Counted from the stretch's first letter, positions 31,499 through 39,986 are shown. The stretch: 64,000 bases of DNA from Gaiellasilicea sp963850995 (GCA_963850995.1 CAWKNQ010000013.1:248001-312000), one strand, 5' to 3'. Translations and numbers: made by a program. The notes: generated from the sequence alone by a model not told the origin.

Positions 31499-33198
31499 TC
31501 CAACGGCGGCGCGGGTGCGACTACGTCGTCGGCGGGAGCCCGTGCACGGATGTTGGCGAGCCGTTCGGCGACGACGGCGCTACCCGCTGCGATACCGGCC
31601 GAGTGCCCGGTGACCGCGGTAAGGAAGTCGTCCCGCTCGAGCGCGTAGAGCTCCATGTCGGTCGTCGCCGTCACCGTCGCGGCGCGCGGGACCGCGCCGA
31701 GGAGCGCGATCTCGCCGAAGTACTCGCCCTCAGCGCGTCTGGCGATGCTCCGCCCGGACTTCGTCACCTGCGCCTCACCCTCGACCACGATGTAGAAACG
31801 GTCGCCGCGGTCGCCCTCCCGGATGATCTCGGTCCCCGCCGCCAGCGACACCGGAACGAGACGGCCGGCGACGTGCTCCTTCGCCGCGACCGAGAGGGGC
31901 GCGAACATGGGGACGCCTTCGAGAAAGTCGAGCTCGCGCAGCGGCGCCGACGCCGAACGGTCGATCGCCACCAGGCGGGGCCACGCGAGCGCCACGAGCA
32001 CGGGCATGACGCAACCGGTGACGACCAGCGCACCGCGTGGTCCGACGGCGGACACGACCGGCGGCGCGAGCATCGAGCCGACTCCGGCACCGGCCATCGC
32101 GATGCCCCAGAAGACGCCGTAGACGCGACTGAGCACGTCGTCGCTGACGATCCGCTGGAGGAGCGTCAGCGCCGAGACGTCCTCGATGGAATTCCCCACT
32201 CCGACGACGGCGACCAGGAGGAGTGCCGCGAGCTTGTTCGGCCAAAGCGCGATCAGCGCGATCGGGGGCCCCCAGAGCACGAGTCCCAGCGCGAGCGGCG
32301 GCGCCAGCCGTCGTCCCGCGAGCGTCATCGACGCGAAGGCGCCGACGAGCCCTCCCGCGCCCAGAGCGGCGGTCAGGAAGCCGACCCAACTGCCGTCGGA
32401 GTCGAGGAGGCGAAACGCCATCACGACGATGAGCACCGTCAGCGCTCCGCGGATCAGTGCCTGGGCCCCGATCAAGGCGATGATCAGCCGCGGCCCAGGC
32501 TCGCGAACGGCGACGCGCAGGCCGGCGACGAGGTCGCTGCGGATCCTCGTCGGCTCACCCCCGCTCGTCCGGGGAAGCCGACCCACGACGGAGATCGACG
32601 CCAGGAGCACCGCGGCGACGGCGTACGCGCCCGCTGCGGCGGCGAAGACGGCGCCCGAGTCCGCGGCAGCGACGACGACGCCGGCGACCAGCGGCCCGGC
32701 GAGAGTGCCGAGACTCTTGGTCGTCTCTGAGACGCCGTTGGCGGCAACGAGCTCTTCAGGTGTCCGCGCGAGCGACGGCATCAACGCCGAGATCGTCGGC
32801 TGCGTCAGCGTCGCCAGGACGGCAAGGACGCCGGCGAGGAGGTAGAGCGGGATCTCCGTCGCGCCGAGGAAGAAGAGCACTGCCATGAGGGCGAGCGTCG
32901 CCGCGCTCGCGACATCGATGGCCAGGAGGACACGTTCGCGCGGATAGCGGTCGCCGACGAGTGCTGCGAACGGTGTCGCCGCGGCCGACGGCAGCATCCG
33001 GACGAGCCCGACGACGCCCACGGCGAGCGCGCCGCCGGCCTCGTAGGCGACGATGCCGATCGCGACCGTGCTCGCCCACTCGGCCGCGATCGCCGCCGCA
33101 TACGCGAACTGAAGCCGACGGAGGTTCTCGTTCCCGAAGATCGTCCGGTAGCCGCCGAACGCCCTCGACAACGGTTGCGCGAGCGCGGTCACTGTCAC
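31495..33198 (-). CDS. MFS transporter fused to a cyclic-nucleotide-binding domain
   Basis: The protein has 567 residues. A 12-helix MFS domain (residues about 20-410: VAIGIVAYEAGGALAVGVVGLVRM, LVGDRYPRERVLLAIDV, QPTISALMPSLARTPEELVAAN) is followed by a Crp-like cNMP-binding domain (about 430-545: GTEIIREGDRGDRFYIVVEG, YFGEIALLGAVPRAATV). It is an intact paralogue of the gene at 27552-29226. Ligand gating of transport by a soluble domain is the obvious hypothesis; neither substrate nor ligand is known. GTG at 33198 is the annotated start. A 51-codon gene is coupled to its end. Confidence 0.9.
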   Translation of the reverse strand: MTVTALAQPLSRAFGGYRTIFGNENLRRLQFAYAAAIAAEWASTVAIGIVAYEAGGALAVGVVGLVRMLPSAAATPFAALVGDRYPRERVLLAIDVASAATLALMAVLFFLGATEIPLYLLAGVLAVLATLTQPTISALMPSLARTPEELVAANGVSETTKSLGTLAGPLVAGVVVAAADSGAVFAAAAGAYAVAAVLLASISVVGRLPRTSGGEPTRIRSDLVAGLRVAVREPGPRLIIALIGAQALIRGALTVLIVVMAFRLLDSDGSWVGFLTAALGAGGLVGAFASMTLAGRRLAPPLALGLVLWGPPIALIALWPNKLAALLLVAVVGVGNSIEDVSALTLLQRIVSDDVLSRVYGVFWGIAMAGAGVGSMLAPPVVSAVGPRGALVVTGCVMPVLVALAWPRLVAIDRSASAPLRELDFLEGVPMFAPLSVAAKEHVAGRLVPVSLAAGTEIIREGDRGDRFYIVVEGEAQVTKSGRSIARRAEGEYFGEIALLGAVPRAATVTATTDMELYALERDDFLTAVTGHSAGIAAGSAVVAERLANIRARAPADDVVAPAPPLE

Positions 33199-33418
33199 CG
33201 GGGATCATGGTCGAACATGGATTGGAAGGTTGATCGGGCTGGGTTTAGGCTCGCCGACGGGGCCTCGGCTTGCAGGAAGTTGACTCCCGCCCAAACGCGG
33301 TGAGATGGTGTGCGTGGAGCGGGGAAGAGGGCGCTGCAGAACGACTTCGAGCTCGGAGTGCGTGCGTCGATGCCTGACGGCCCGCTCGACGATGCATTCA
33401 CCAAGCATGGAGGTCCTT

Positions 33419-34525
33419 GTGCATACGCGTAACCGCTTCACTCGAGCCGGGTTGCTCGCCGCTGCGTTCGCCGTCGCGCTCTTCTCCGCATCCAGCGCGT
33501 TGGCGCAGCCGGTGGTCGTCGCGTCGGGCTTGGACAGCCCGAGGCATCTGTCGTTTGCGGGGGACGGCGAGCTCTACGTCGCCGAGGCCGGCAGGGGTGG
33601 CGCAGGCCCCTGCGCCGCGCATCCCTCGCTGGGCGTGTTCTGCTTCGGCTTCAGCGGTGCCGTCACGCAGGTCCAGGACAGCGGCCCCGATCCGAGAGTC
33701 CTCACCGGCCTGCCTTCGATCCTGAACGGCGACGGCGAAGCCTTGGGCCCCTCGGACATCGCGTTCACCGGCAGCCAGAAGTTCGTGCTCAGCATCGGAC
33801 TAGGGGGGAGCGACGAGTTCCGGGCGGCATTCGGCCCTCAGGGTGCGTGGCTGGCGACACTGCTGACCGGCAAGCTCAAGCACGACGGCGTGTCGCTGTT
33901 CGCCGACGTCTTGGCCAACGAAGCAGTCGCCAATCCCGACGGCACCGACATCGACAGCAATCCAGTGGGGCTCGTCCGCGACGGTGAGGGCTACGTGATC
34001 GCCGACGCAGGCGCGAACGCGGTCGTCCGCGCGTCCCACAAGGGAACCTTCACCACGATCACAGCCCTGCCTCCGGGTAGCGCGTTGGCTCCACCGTTCC
34101 TCGGTCTGCCACCCGGCACGCAGATCCCGACCGACGCCGTGCCGACCTCGGTCGTGCGGGGCCCCGACGGTGCCTACTACGTCAGCCAGTTGACCGGCTT
34201 CCCGTTCGAGGCCGGCGACGCCAACATCTGGCGGGTCGTTCCCGGCGGGTCCCGGACGGTGTACGCCTCCGGGCTCACGAACGTCACCGATCTGGCGTTC
34301 GGCCCCGACGGATCGCTCTACGCGGTCGAGATCGCCAGCACGGGCCTGCTGAACGGCCCCATCGGCGCGCTGAAGAAGATCAATCCGGGCAGCAGCCAGC
34401 ACCAGACGGTGATCGGCAATCTGTTCGCGCCGTACGGCGTCGCGTTCGGAGGAGGACATGCGTACCTGTCCACCTGCGCGGTCTGCATGGGTGGAGGAGA
34501 GGTCCTCAGGATCCCGCTCGGGTAG
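33419..34525 (+). CDS. secreted ScyD/ScyE-family beta-propeller protein
   Basis: The protein has 368 residues. GTG at 33419 sits five bases after GGAGG (33409-33413). A signal peptide (RAGLLAAAFAVALFSASSALA) is followed by an NHL/SGL-like propeller: GLDSPRHLSFAGDGELYVAEAG, PVGLVRDGEGYVIADAGANAV, TSVVRGPDGAYYVSQLTGFPF and DLAFGPDGSLYAVEIA, the signature of ScyD/ScyE proteins. In cyanobacteria relatives sit in scytonemin clusters; in other bacteria they are secreted proteins of unknown role. A strong palindromic terminator follows. Confidence 0.88.
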   Translation: MHTRNRFTRAGLLAAAFAVALFSASSALAQPVVVASGLDSPRHLSFAGDGELYVAEAGRGGAGPCAAHPSLGVFCFGFSGAVTQVQDSGPDPRVLTGLPSILNGDGEALGPSDIAFTGSQKFVLSIGLGGSDEFRAAFGPQGAWLATLLTGKLKHDGVSLFADVLANEAVANPDGTDIDSNPVGLVRDGEGYVIADAGANAVVRASHKGTFTTITALPPGSALAPPFLGLPPGTQIPTDAVPTSVVRGPDGAYYVSQLTGFPFEAGDANIWRVVPGGSRTVYASGLTNVTDLAFGPDGSLYAVEIASTGLLNGPIGALKKINPGSSQHQTVIGNLFAPYGVAFGGGHAYLSTCAVCMGGGEVLRIPLG

Positions 34526-34544
34526 CGAGATCCCGTCACGCGGT

Positions 34545-34578
34545 ACGACGAAGGCCCGCACGTGCGGGCCTTCGTCGT
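34545..34578. terminator. 34-bp perfect palindrome, likely terminator
   Basis: ACGACGAAGGCCCGCAC and its exact complement GTGCGGGCCTTCGTCGT are adjacent, 20 bases after the stop of the ScyD-like gene. Such a long GC stem at a gene end is best read as a rho-independent-type terminator, although no T tract follows. Confidence 0.75.
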
Positions 34579-34672
34579 GGCTCCAAGGGCGATCGGGTAC
34601 TCCGGGAGATGGGGCTACACGCTGAGCCTCGACGAATAGCGGCTGACGTCGACCCGGACGGCATCGACGTCG

Positions 34673-35099
34673 TTAGCGGGGCGGCGTTCGCCTGAGTGCG
34701 ACCCCGGCCTCACGGAACACATCCTCCAGCGTCGAGACCGCATCTGCGTCGACCTCGGTCTCGCGAAAGCGCGCTATCCCCAACTTGCGTTCCTTGTGGA
34801 GCGATCGCAGCATGAGCGCCCAGTCATCCTCGGTGGCCGGATTCTCCTCCGGGTTGTGGTAGACGGAGATCTCGAGTATCGCCTCGTCCGAGACGCTTCG
34901 CGTGGGCTTGCCAGCCCCAGTCCTCGTCGAAGAAGGAGGCGTCGAGCCCGCGCTCGGACAGCCCGGCGGTGATGAACGACGCAACGTCTCGCCCGTAGAA
35001 CCGATTGCCGGCATTCGCCTCGGGTGGCAGGTCGGACGAGTGGTCGAAACGATCCGAGGTGAACGCGAACCACACCGCATGCTCTCCGAAGCGCGCCAT
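34673..35099 (-). CDS. hypothetical acidic cytoplasmic protein, one-base frame break
   Basis: Two frames join into one protein of about 141 residues. It begins MARFGEHAVWFAFTSDRF at ATG 35099 and runs through ASFITAGLSERGLDASFFDE and DWGWQAHAKR. After a single extra base near 34905 the other frame continues SVSDEAILEISVYHNPEEN, DDWALMLRSLHKERKLGI to a TAA at 34673. The aromatic-rich first half and conserved-looking DEDWGW are not tied to any family I recognise. Either a young pseudogene or an indel error. Confidence 0.5.
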
Positions 35100-35245
35100 G
35101 TGCGTGAATCCTAAGACGTCCTGGAGCGCACCTCTGAGCATCGAGAGGCTCAGGGCGTTCCTAAACGCTGCCGCGAAACTGATCGAGCGGGGGGTGTTAG
35201 GCGGTCCCCGCTGCACTACCGTTGGTGCGGGGCGATAGAGAGGGG

Positions 35246-35773
35246 ATGATGACGATTGATGTACTCGCAGTCGCGCTGGTGGCTGGCACTGCCGGCACTG
35301 CGCTCGTTCTCGCCGCGTGGCTCGGTCTCCGTCGATCGGTCGAGCCCGATGGTCCACAGGTCGCGACCGATTCCGCCCTCGCGGCCGAGCAGAAACGGTT
35401 GGCCGACCTAGAGGCGGAGCTGGCCGCGGCCGAGCGGAGAACGGTCGAGCGCGAGCGTCAGATCTCGGTGAAGCTCCGCGAGCTGACGGCGGCGGAGCAC
35501 GAGCGTACCGAGGCGGCCGCGGAGCTCGCCAAGCAGGAGGCCGCCCTCGCGCAGCGCGAACGCGACCTCGAACGGTCGCTGGCCGACGCGGAGAGGAGCG
35601 CCGCAGAGGAGACGGCGCGGCTCGAGGCGCGCGAGGCCGTCCTCGCGACCCGCGCGGCCGGGCTACGGCAGCAGGAGAGCGAGCTGGAGCAGAGCGAGGA
35701 GCGCGTCGCAGAGTGGCGCGAGTCCGACTGGTGGGAGAAGCAGCTCGGCCGCCCGCTCTCGGCGAAGGAGTGA
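35246..35773 (+). CDS. membrane-anchored coiled-coil protein
   Basis: The protein has 175 residues. An N-terminal transmembrane helix (VLAVALVAGTAGTALVLAAWLGL) is followed by about 120 residues of Ala/Glu/Arg heptad coiled coil and a conserved-looking end (ESDWWEKQLGRPLSAKE). The layout resembles the anchor and coil of RNase Y, but the KH and HD domains are missing. AGAGGGG precedes two adjacent ATG codons (35246, 35249). It lies just outside the tRNA-Gly-flanked element. Function unknown. Confidence 0.7.
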   Translation: MMTIDVLAVALVAGTAGTALVLAAWLGLRRSVEPDGPQVATDSALAAEQKRLADLEAELAAAERRTVERERQISVKLRELTAAEHERTEAAAELAKQEAALAQRERDLERSLADAERSAAEETARLEAREAVLATRAAGLRQQESELEQSEERVAEWRESDWWEKQLGRPLSAKE

Positions 35774-35818
35774 GGCGGCCTCGTCGCGGGGTCCGACGCC
35801 CTCGACTCTGAAGCGCCG

Positions 35819-35838
35819 GAGCCCCGGTTAGCGGGCTT
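35819..35838 (-). terminator. short hairpin outside the left tRNA-Gly repeat
   Basis: AGCCC (35820-35824) pairs with GGGCT (35833-35837) around CGGTTAGC. It lies a few bases beyond the 3' end of the partial tRNA-Gly copy, where a tRNA terminator would be expected, so it may be the original tRNA-Gly terminator displaced by the element. Confidence 0.4.
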
Positions 35839-35845
35839 CGTGTGA

Positions 35846-35888
35846 AGCGGGCGAGGGGGCTCGAACCCACGACCCTCAGCTTGGGAAG
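35846..35888 (-). repeat. partial copy of tRNA-Gly(CCC), 3' half (att-like direct repeat)
   Basis: This 43-nt segment equals 38348-38390, the discriminator to anticodon-loop part of tRNA-Gly, with one mismatch (35855 versus 38357). The rest of the tRNA is absent; homology stops sharply at the anticodon stem. Duplication of a tRNA 3' half is the classic mark left by tyrosine-integrase insertion. Confidence 0.85.
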
Positions 35889-35972
35889 TGGCCCGAAACA
35901 GTTGCGGCCTGTTGCGGAACGTCGCAGCTAAGCCGTCTCAGCGGTCACGCACCCCTCACGGCCGGTGTACCC

Positions 35973-36209
35973 GTGGCCGCCGACTCGGTCACGGAGCTCG
36001 CCGGCGTGGTCCGGACGGCCGGCGCCGACGAGCTCGCCGACCGGCTCGCGCGCACGCTCAACGACCCGGTGAAGCTGCTCGCGTTCTCGATCGACGAGCG
36101 GGCAATCATCCTCGACGCGCTCGAAGACCCGCAGGACGGGCTCGCCGAGTGGCGTGGCGTGCTCCTGAACGACCATCAGTGGCGGCACCGCGAAGGGCTC
36201 GATCCGTGA
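35973..36209 (+). CDS. small hypothetical protein in the tRNA-Gly element
   Basis: The protein has 78 residues and starts at GTG 35973. It is helical throughout: VTELAGVVRTAGADELADRL, then VKLLAFSIDERAIILDALED and a C-terminal WRHREGL. I do not recognise a named family. It starts just inside the left repeat and ends at a strong terminator, so it is a single-gene unit. A regulatory or phage-type accessory role is possible but not shown. Confidence 0.6.
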   Translation: MAADSVTELAGVVRTAGADELADRLARTLNDPVKLLAFSIDERAIILDALEDPQDGLAEWRGVLLNDHQWRHREGLDP

Positions 36210-36215
36210 GGGTTG

Positions 36216-36242
36216 CAGGCGGCCCGCTTAGCGGGCCGCCTG
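36216..36242 (+). terminator. strong hairpin terminator
   Basis: CAGGCGGCCCGC (36216-36227) and GCGGGCCGCCTG (36231-36242) form a 12-bp perfect stem with loop TTA, just after the small gene in the island. It may also end the convergent secreted-protein gene. Confidence 0.75.
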
Positions 36243-36259
36243 TAGGGCAGTGCTCCCGC

Positions 36260-36727
36260 TTATTCGGGGGGCAGTTCGCAGGTTCCCTTATCCAGTTCGA
36301 ACTCACCGTTCGCGCCGAAGTGGCCGGTTTGCCGAACGGTGTCGACGACTCCGCCGCCCTTGCTGACGATGTTCAGGTGCGCCGTAAAGGTGCCCTGGGC
36401 TGAGCCCTGCTGAGCGTTGGAGGTATCGCCGAACCACACCGCGCCCGTGTTCGAGTACTTTGCCCCGTCCTCATCCACGAGGACAACGTGGTGGGGGACG
36501 AGCGTTCCGGTGAAGTTGGTGTTCCCGGATTTGCTGCTGCCTTCATGGATCGTGAACTTGAGAGTGCCTTCGATCACCGTGTATGTCGCGCTCTCGCATA
36601 CGAACACGTCGCCAACCACATTGTCCTCGCCGTGCTGAGCAGGCGCCGCGGTCGCGCTCGCAACGCCGAGCGAGAGTGCAAGCGCCACCGTCACGCCCAC
36701 CACCCGTCTCAGGGGTCGATGCTTCAC
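36260..36727 (-). CDS. secreted beta-rich hypothetical protein
   Basis: The protein has 155 residues. GTG at 36727 follows AAGGAGG. A signal peptide (LRRVVGVTVALALSLGVASATAAPA) precedes a compact domain of alternating strands (CESATYTVIEGTLKFTIHEG, FTGTLVPHHVVLVDEDG, GTFTAHLNIVSKGGGV) with two cysteines that could pair (CESAT and GTCELPPE). The base composition is lower in GC than its neighbours, supporting acquisition with the island. Family not recognised. Confidence 0.7.
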   Translation of the reverse strand: MKHRPLRRVVGVTVALALSLGVASATAAPAQHGEDNVVGDVFVCESATYTVIEGTLKFTIHEGSSKSGNTNFTGTLVPHHVVLVDEDGAKYSNTGAVWFGDTSNAQQGSAQGTFTAHLNIVSKGGGVVDTVRQTGHFGANGEFELDKGTCELPPE

Positions 36728-36992
36728 GTTTACTCCTCCTTGTCGCCAGGTCTGGGGACACGGGAGCCAGCACCGAAGTCGCCCCCCAACCCGAGCGTTC
36801 GGGCCCAGACGACGAGGCGGGCAGCCGCAAGTGCCCCATAGTCGCCGATCCGCCTGCCGAATACAAGATGACGCGAGCGACTCAGCGTCAGCGGCGTTTT
36901 TGCGCAGCGCGGCGCGGTCTTCGCTTCGCGAGCCGGTCGGCAAGCTCGCCGACGTCGAACCCCGTCGCGGTGACCGGCGTCTTCGCGGCCTC

Positions 36993-37607
36993 CTACTTAG
37001 ACAGGAAGCGGAATGATGCTCGGGCGTCGCTGAAGGCGGTGCGGTCGGAGGCGCGGGAACTGGTCGTCCGTGAGGCGACGATCATGAAGTAGCCGAGGTG
37101 GGCGTGGAGCGCGGTGATCCCGATTGCGTTGTAGCCGTCCGTGCACGACCACGTGAGGAGGCGCGCCGGCGTCCCGGAGAGCTTCGAGTTCGAGAGCGTG
37201 GGGTGTGTCGTGCAGTTCGGCCCGCGATTCCTGAGGAAAGTCGCCGTCCACTTCTCGAGCGTGGATCCCGCCAGCAGCCGTCGCGCCCCGATGATGTACA
37301 GCCGGCCGGTCCGCAGATCGGTGAAGGTGTCGAAGGCAGTCGCATCCGGCGAGATCGTGCCGGTCGACCACGTGACACGGGCGAGGCTCGAGATCCAGTG
37401 GCTCGAGTTGCCGGGAAGGACGATCGAGTAGCCGTACTGCTTCGAGACGAACTTCGTGTTCGGCGCCGAGGCGGCCGCCGGGACGAGCACCAGCGCCGAG
37501 ACGATCACGCAAAGAGCAGCGACCCACCGGCCGGCCCCGGCTCGATAAACCGGCGCCCCCGGCTCCTGGAGCTGCCAGTCCTGTTCAATCAGCACCGCAA
37601 CGATCAT
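36993..37607 (-). CDS. membrane-anchored or secreted PsbP/LpqN-like hypothetical protein
   Basis: The protein has 204 residues from ATG 37607. After a 30-residue N-terminal extension comes one hydrophobic segment (WVAALCVIVSALVLVPAAASA). The domain after it opens with KQYGYSIVLPGNSSHW, the usual first strand of PsbP/DUF1795/LpqN-type extracytoplasmic domains, and carries two Cys (NCTTHP, SCTDGYN). It is likely an anchored extracellular domain; the role is unknown. The 265-bp gap between it and 36727 shows no gene. Confidence 0.65.
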   Translation of the reverse strand: MIVAVLIEQDWQLQEPGAPVYRAGAGRWVAALCVIVSALVLVPAAASAPNTKFVSKQYGYSIVLPGNSSHWISSLARVTWSTGTISPDATAFDTFTDLRTGRLYIIGARRLLAGSTLEKWTATFLRNRGPNCTTHPTLSNSKLSGTPARLLTWSCTDGYNAIGITALHAHLGYFMIVASRTTSSRASDRTAFSDARASFRFLSK

Positions 37608-37743
37608 CGGCGCCCCCTCTTTTTCTGTCAAGGCCAGTCCGCAGGGCGGCGCGGGGTGGAACGGGCGCGCCAACGCTCGCTGCCGCAACCTGTGCGGCGG
37701 GCATCTGGCAGGATCATGCTCTCGCCTGCGCGAGCGTGCAGGA

Positions 37744-38241
37744 ATGTCCCTTGAGACACAGGCGAACGCTTACCGAATGAAGACGTTCAACCTCAACAGC
37801 GACGAGTGGGACGCGACGAGGAACCGCGAGGGCTGGCGCGCCAAGGGCGCGCTTGTCGGCCAACGCATCGGCGGTGAGCTAATCGGCGCGACCATGTCCG
37901 AGGTCGAGTCCGGCGACACGCTCTGGCCCTACCACACGCACTACCTGAACGAGGAATGGGTGGTCGTGCTCCGCGGCGAGCCGACGCTGCGCACGCCCGA
38001 AGGTGAGCATGGGTTGAAGGAGGGTGACGTTGTCTGCTTTCCGCGGGGCAAGGCCGGTGCGCATCAGATCATCAACCGAACAGACTCGCCTATTCGCGTA
38101 CTCATGCTCTCCTCGATGATCCCCGGCGAGATCATCGAGTACCTCGACACCGGAAAGGTTCTCGCCAAGGACGTCGAGGACGAAGACATCATGTTCGCGA
38201 GGCCCGGGCCGACGGCCGAGTACTGGGAAGGCGAGGACTAG
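37744..38241 (+). CDS. cupin-domain protein
   Basis: The protein has 165 residues. The two cupin motifs are recognisable: WPYHTHYLNEEWVVVLRGEP, which supplies the metal-binding His/His/Glu, and GDVVCFPRGKAGAHQI with the last His. This family contains isomerases, dioxygenases and sugar binders, so the reaction cannot be named. ATG 37744 is used; ATG 37777 is an alternative. It lies inside the tRNA-Gly element, in the opposite orientation to the two secreted-protein genes. Confidence 0.85.
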   Translation: MSLETQANAYRMKTFNLNSDEWDATRNREGWRAKGALVGQRIGGELIGATMSEVESGDTLWPYHTHYLNEEWVVVLRGEPTLRTPEGEHGLKEGDVVCFPRGKAGAHQIINRTDSPIRVLMLSSMIPGEIIEYLDTGKVLAKDVEDEDIMFARPGPTAEYWEGED

Positions 38242-38315
38242 CTCCGGGCGACCGCACGGGAGACCCGGCTCATGTCTCCCAAACCAAGGCTGGCGGTGCG
38301 TGCCCCACGAGAACA

Positions 38316-38343
38316 CGAAAGCCCCGCATATGCAGGGCTTTCG
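38316..38343 (-). terminator. terminator hairpin of tRNA-Gly
   Basis: CGAAAGCCC (38316-38324) pairs with GGGCTTTCG (38335-38343), five bases beyond the tRNA 3' end on the minus strand. Confidence 0.65.
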
Positions 38344-38347
38344 AGAG

Positions 38348-38420
38348 AGCGGGCGATGGGGCTCGAACCCACGACCCTCAGCTTGGGAAGCTGATGCTCT
38401 ACCAACTGAGCTACGCCCGC
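38348..38420 (-). tRNA. tRNA-Gly(CCC)
   Basis: On the minus strand, a 7-bp acceptor stem GCGGGCG/CGCCCGC, D arm GCTC/GAGC, anticodon stem TCAGC/GCTGA around TTCCCAA (anticodon CCC) and T arm GTGGG-TTCGAGC-CCCAT fold perfectly, with discriminator T. CCA is not encoded. Its 3' half is duplicated at 35846-35888, marking it as an integration target. Confidence 0.96.
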
Positions 38421-38431
38421 GTGCCGCGATT

Positions 38432-38914
38432 CTAGCTGGGCCACGCGGCGCCCAGGCGGTCGCGCGTCGCGAGCAGGTGCTCCGGCAGCACCTTCACGTC
38501 GCCGAGCACCGGCATGAAGCTCGTGTCGCCCGCCCAGCGGGGGACGACGTGGAGGTGGACGTGGTCGGCGATCCCCGCGCCGGCGACACGACCAAGGTTC
38601 CAGCCGAGGTTGAAGCCGGCCGGGGCGTACGTCGCGCGCAGCGCTTCCAGCCCGTGCAGGCTCAGCCGGTGGATCTCGAGCACCGTCTCGTCGGCGAGCG
38701 CCTCGAGCTCGCCGGTGTGCTCGTAGGGCGCGACCAGCAGATGGCCGGACGAGTAGGGGAACTTGTTCAGGAGCGCGAACGCGCGCTCGCCGCGGCGGAC
38801 GACGAGCGTCTCCTCGACCTCGCCGGCGGCCTCGGCGCAGAGCACGCAGCCCGTCTGCTCGTCGGCGTGCGTGACGTACTCGAGGCGCCAGGGCGCCCAC
38901 AGCGGCTTCGGCAT
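38432..38914 (-). CDS. HIT-family nucleotide hydrolase/phosphorylase
   Basis: The protein has 160 residues. The histidine triad HVHLHVVP is intact (about residues 117-124), and the N-terminal CVLC with FALLNKFPYSSGHLLVAPY is typical of the AP4A-phosphorylase/FHIT branch. It probably splits dinucleoside polyphosphates or related nucleotide adducts in the cytoplasm. It lies just 5' of the tRNA-Gly gene, on the same strand. Confidence 0.92.
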   Translation of the reverse strand: MPKPLWAPWRLEYVTHADEQTGCVLCAEAAGEVEETLVVRRGERAFALLNKFPYSSGHLLVAPYEHTGELEALADETVLEIHRLSLHGLEALRATYAPAGFNLGWNLGRVAGAGIADHVHLHVVPRWAGDTSFMPVLGDVKVLPEHLLATRDRLGAAWPS

Positions 38915-38933
38915 GCGCCGATCCTCGCAGGAG

Positions 38934-39986
38934 CTACTGCGGCGCCGTCGGCTCGAGCGAGGCTGTCATCGCCGCCCGGCGCGAGTGCTTCTTGCCGCTC
39001 CGGTACTCGGCGATGTAGGCGTCGAAGTCCCAGGTGTCGAGGAACTGCTCGGCCGCCCAGCGGCCGGAGTCGAACAGTGCCAGCGCACGTTCCTTCGCGA
39101 GGCTGAACTCCGTCGTCCGGACACCGAGCGTCGGGATCGGGATCGTCCGCGCGTAGTTCGCCTGCTCCACGTAGAGACGGTCGTGCGCCTCCATCATCGT
39201 CTGCGCCAGCGCCTTCACGTAGTCGATCACAGCGTCAGGCCCCTTCCCCGACATCTTCGGCTTCGGCAACCGCTCGCCGATCGGCACGGTCGGCTTCGGC
39301 TCGACGAGCAGCATCCCGAACGTGGGCCACTCAGGAGTGCCGTCGCTGTCGAAGAGCCAGATCGGGTAGTTCGAGAGCATGCCGCCGTCCACGATCACGT
39401 GTGTCTGGCCGGTCTTCGGGTTCTCCCAGCGGACGGGCTCGAAGAAGACCGGGATGCTCATGCTCATCCGAACTGCAAAGGCGACATCGAGCTCGTCGGG
39501 CTCGATCCCGAGCTTGCCTGCGTCGCGCGGGAGCACGAGCAGCTCGTGGGTCGTCACGTCGGAGACGATCACCTGGAGCTTCGAGCGATAGAGCGGGTCG
39601 TCGGCGAAGTCGGGGTGGACGAGGTCGGCGAACGTGCGCACGCCCTTCGCCTCCAGCCGCTCGCGGATCCACTCGAGGAAGCGAGTGCCCTCGTAGAGGC
39701 CGAGGTCGAGCAGCAGGCTGAACGAGCGCTCGACCAGCGGCACCTTGTCCTCCCAGGCCTGGTCTTTGAACTCGCGGTAGTCGAGGCTGATGATGATCTC
39801 GCGCAGCTCGGCGGCGGTATAGCCGGCCGCCAGCAACGAGGCGTTGATCGCGCCCGCCGAGGTGCCGGCGACGTTCTGCGGCAGGTAGCCGCGTTCCTCG
39901 AGCGTGGCGAGGGCACCGGCGAGCCCGATCCCCTTCACACCGCCGCCTTCGAAGACGAGATCGACGCTGCTGTCTGCCACGGGCAT
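38934..39986 (-). CDS. patatin-like phospholipase
   Basis: The protein has 350 residues. The patatin lipase elements are present: oxyanion loop FEGGGVKGIGLAGAL, nucleophile elbow GTSAGAINA and the catalytic Asp in VDGGMLSNYPIWLFD. It would hydrolyse acyl esters of membrane lipids. There is no signal peptide; the C-terminal 60 residues are an added basic helical tail. It precedes the HIT gene by 20 bases, so co-transcription is likely. Confidence 0.93.
   Translation of the reverse strand: MPVADSSVDLVFEGGGVKGIGLAGALATLEERGYLPQNVAGTSAGAINASLLAAGYTAAELREIIISLDYREFKDQAWEDKVPLVERSFSLLLDLGLYEGTRFLEWIRERLEAKGVRTFADLVHPDFADDPLYRSKLQVIVSDVTTHELLVLPRDAGKLGIEPDELDVAFAVRMSMSIPVFFEPVRWENPKTGQTHVIVDGGMLSNYPIWLFDSDGTPEWPTFGMLLVEPKPTVPIGERLPKPKMSGKGPDAVIDYVKALAQTMMEAHDRLYVEQANYARTIPIPTLGVRTTEFSLAKERALALFDSGRWAAEQFLDTWDFDAYIAEYRSGKKHSRRAAMTASLEPTAPQ

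Larger units (their letters stand above)
35846..38390. mobile_element. 2.5-kb element inserted at tRNA-Gly(CCC), integrase-less island
   Basis: Direct repeats of the tRNA-Gly 3' half bound this region. The intact tRNA lies at the right end and reads toward the element, exactly as for integrase-mediated insertion into a tRNA 3' end. Between the repeats are a small hypothetical gene, two secreted proteins and a cupin. Part of it (36400-36620) is visibly less GC-rich than the surroundings. No integrase, excisionase or replication gene is visible, so it may be a deletion remnant or be mobilised in trans. Confidence 0.65.

Noticed and set aside
33228..33240. Second copy of the palindromic element arm (GGTTGATCGG)
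   Set aside because: Only ten bases match and no partner arm lies nearby; expected by chance.
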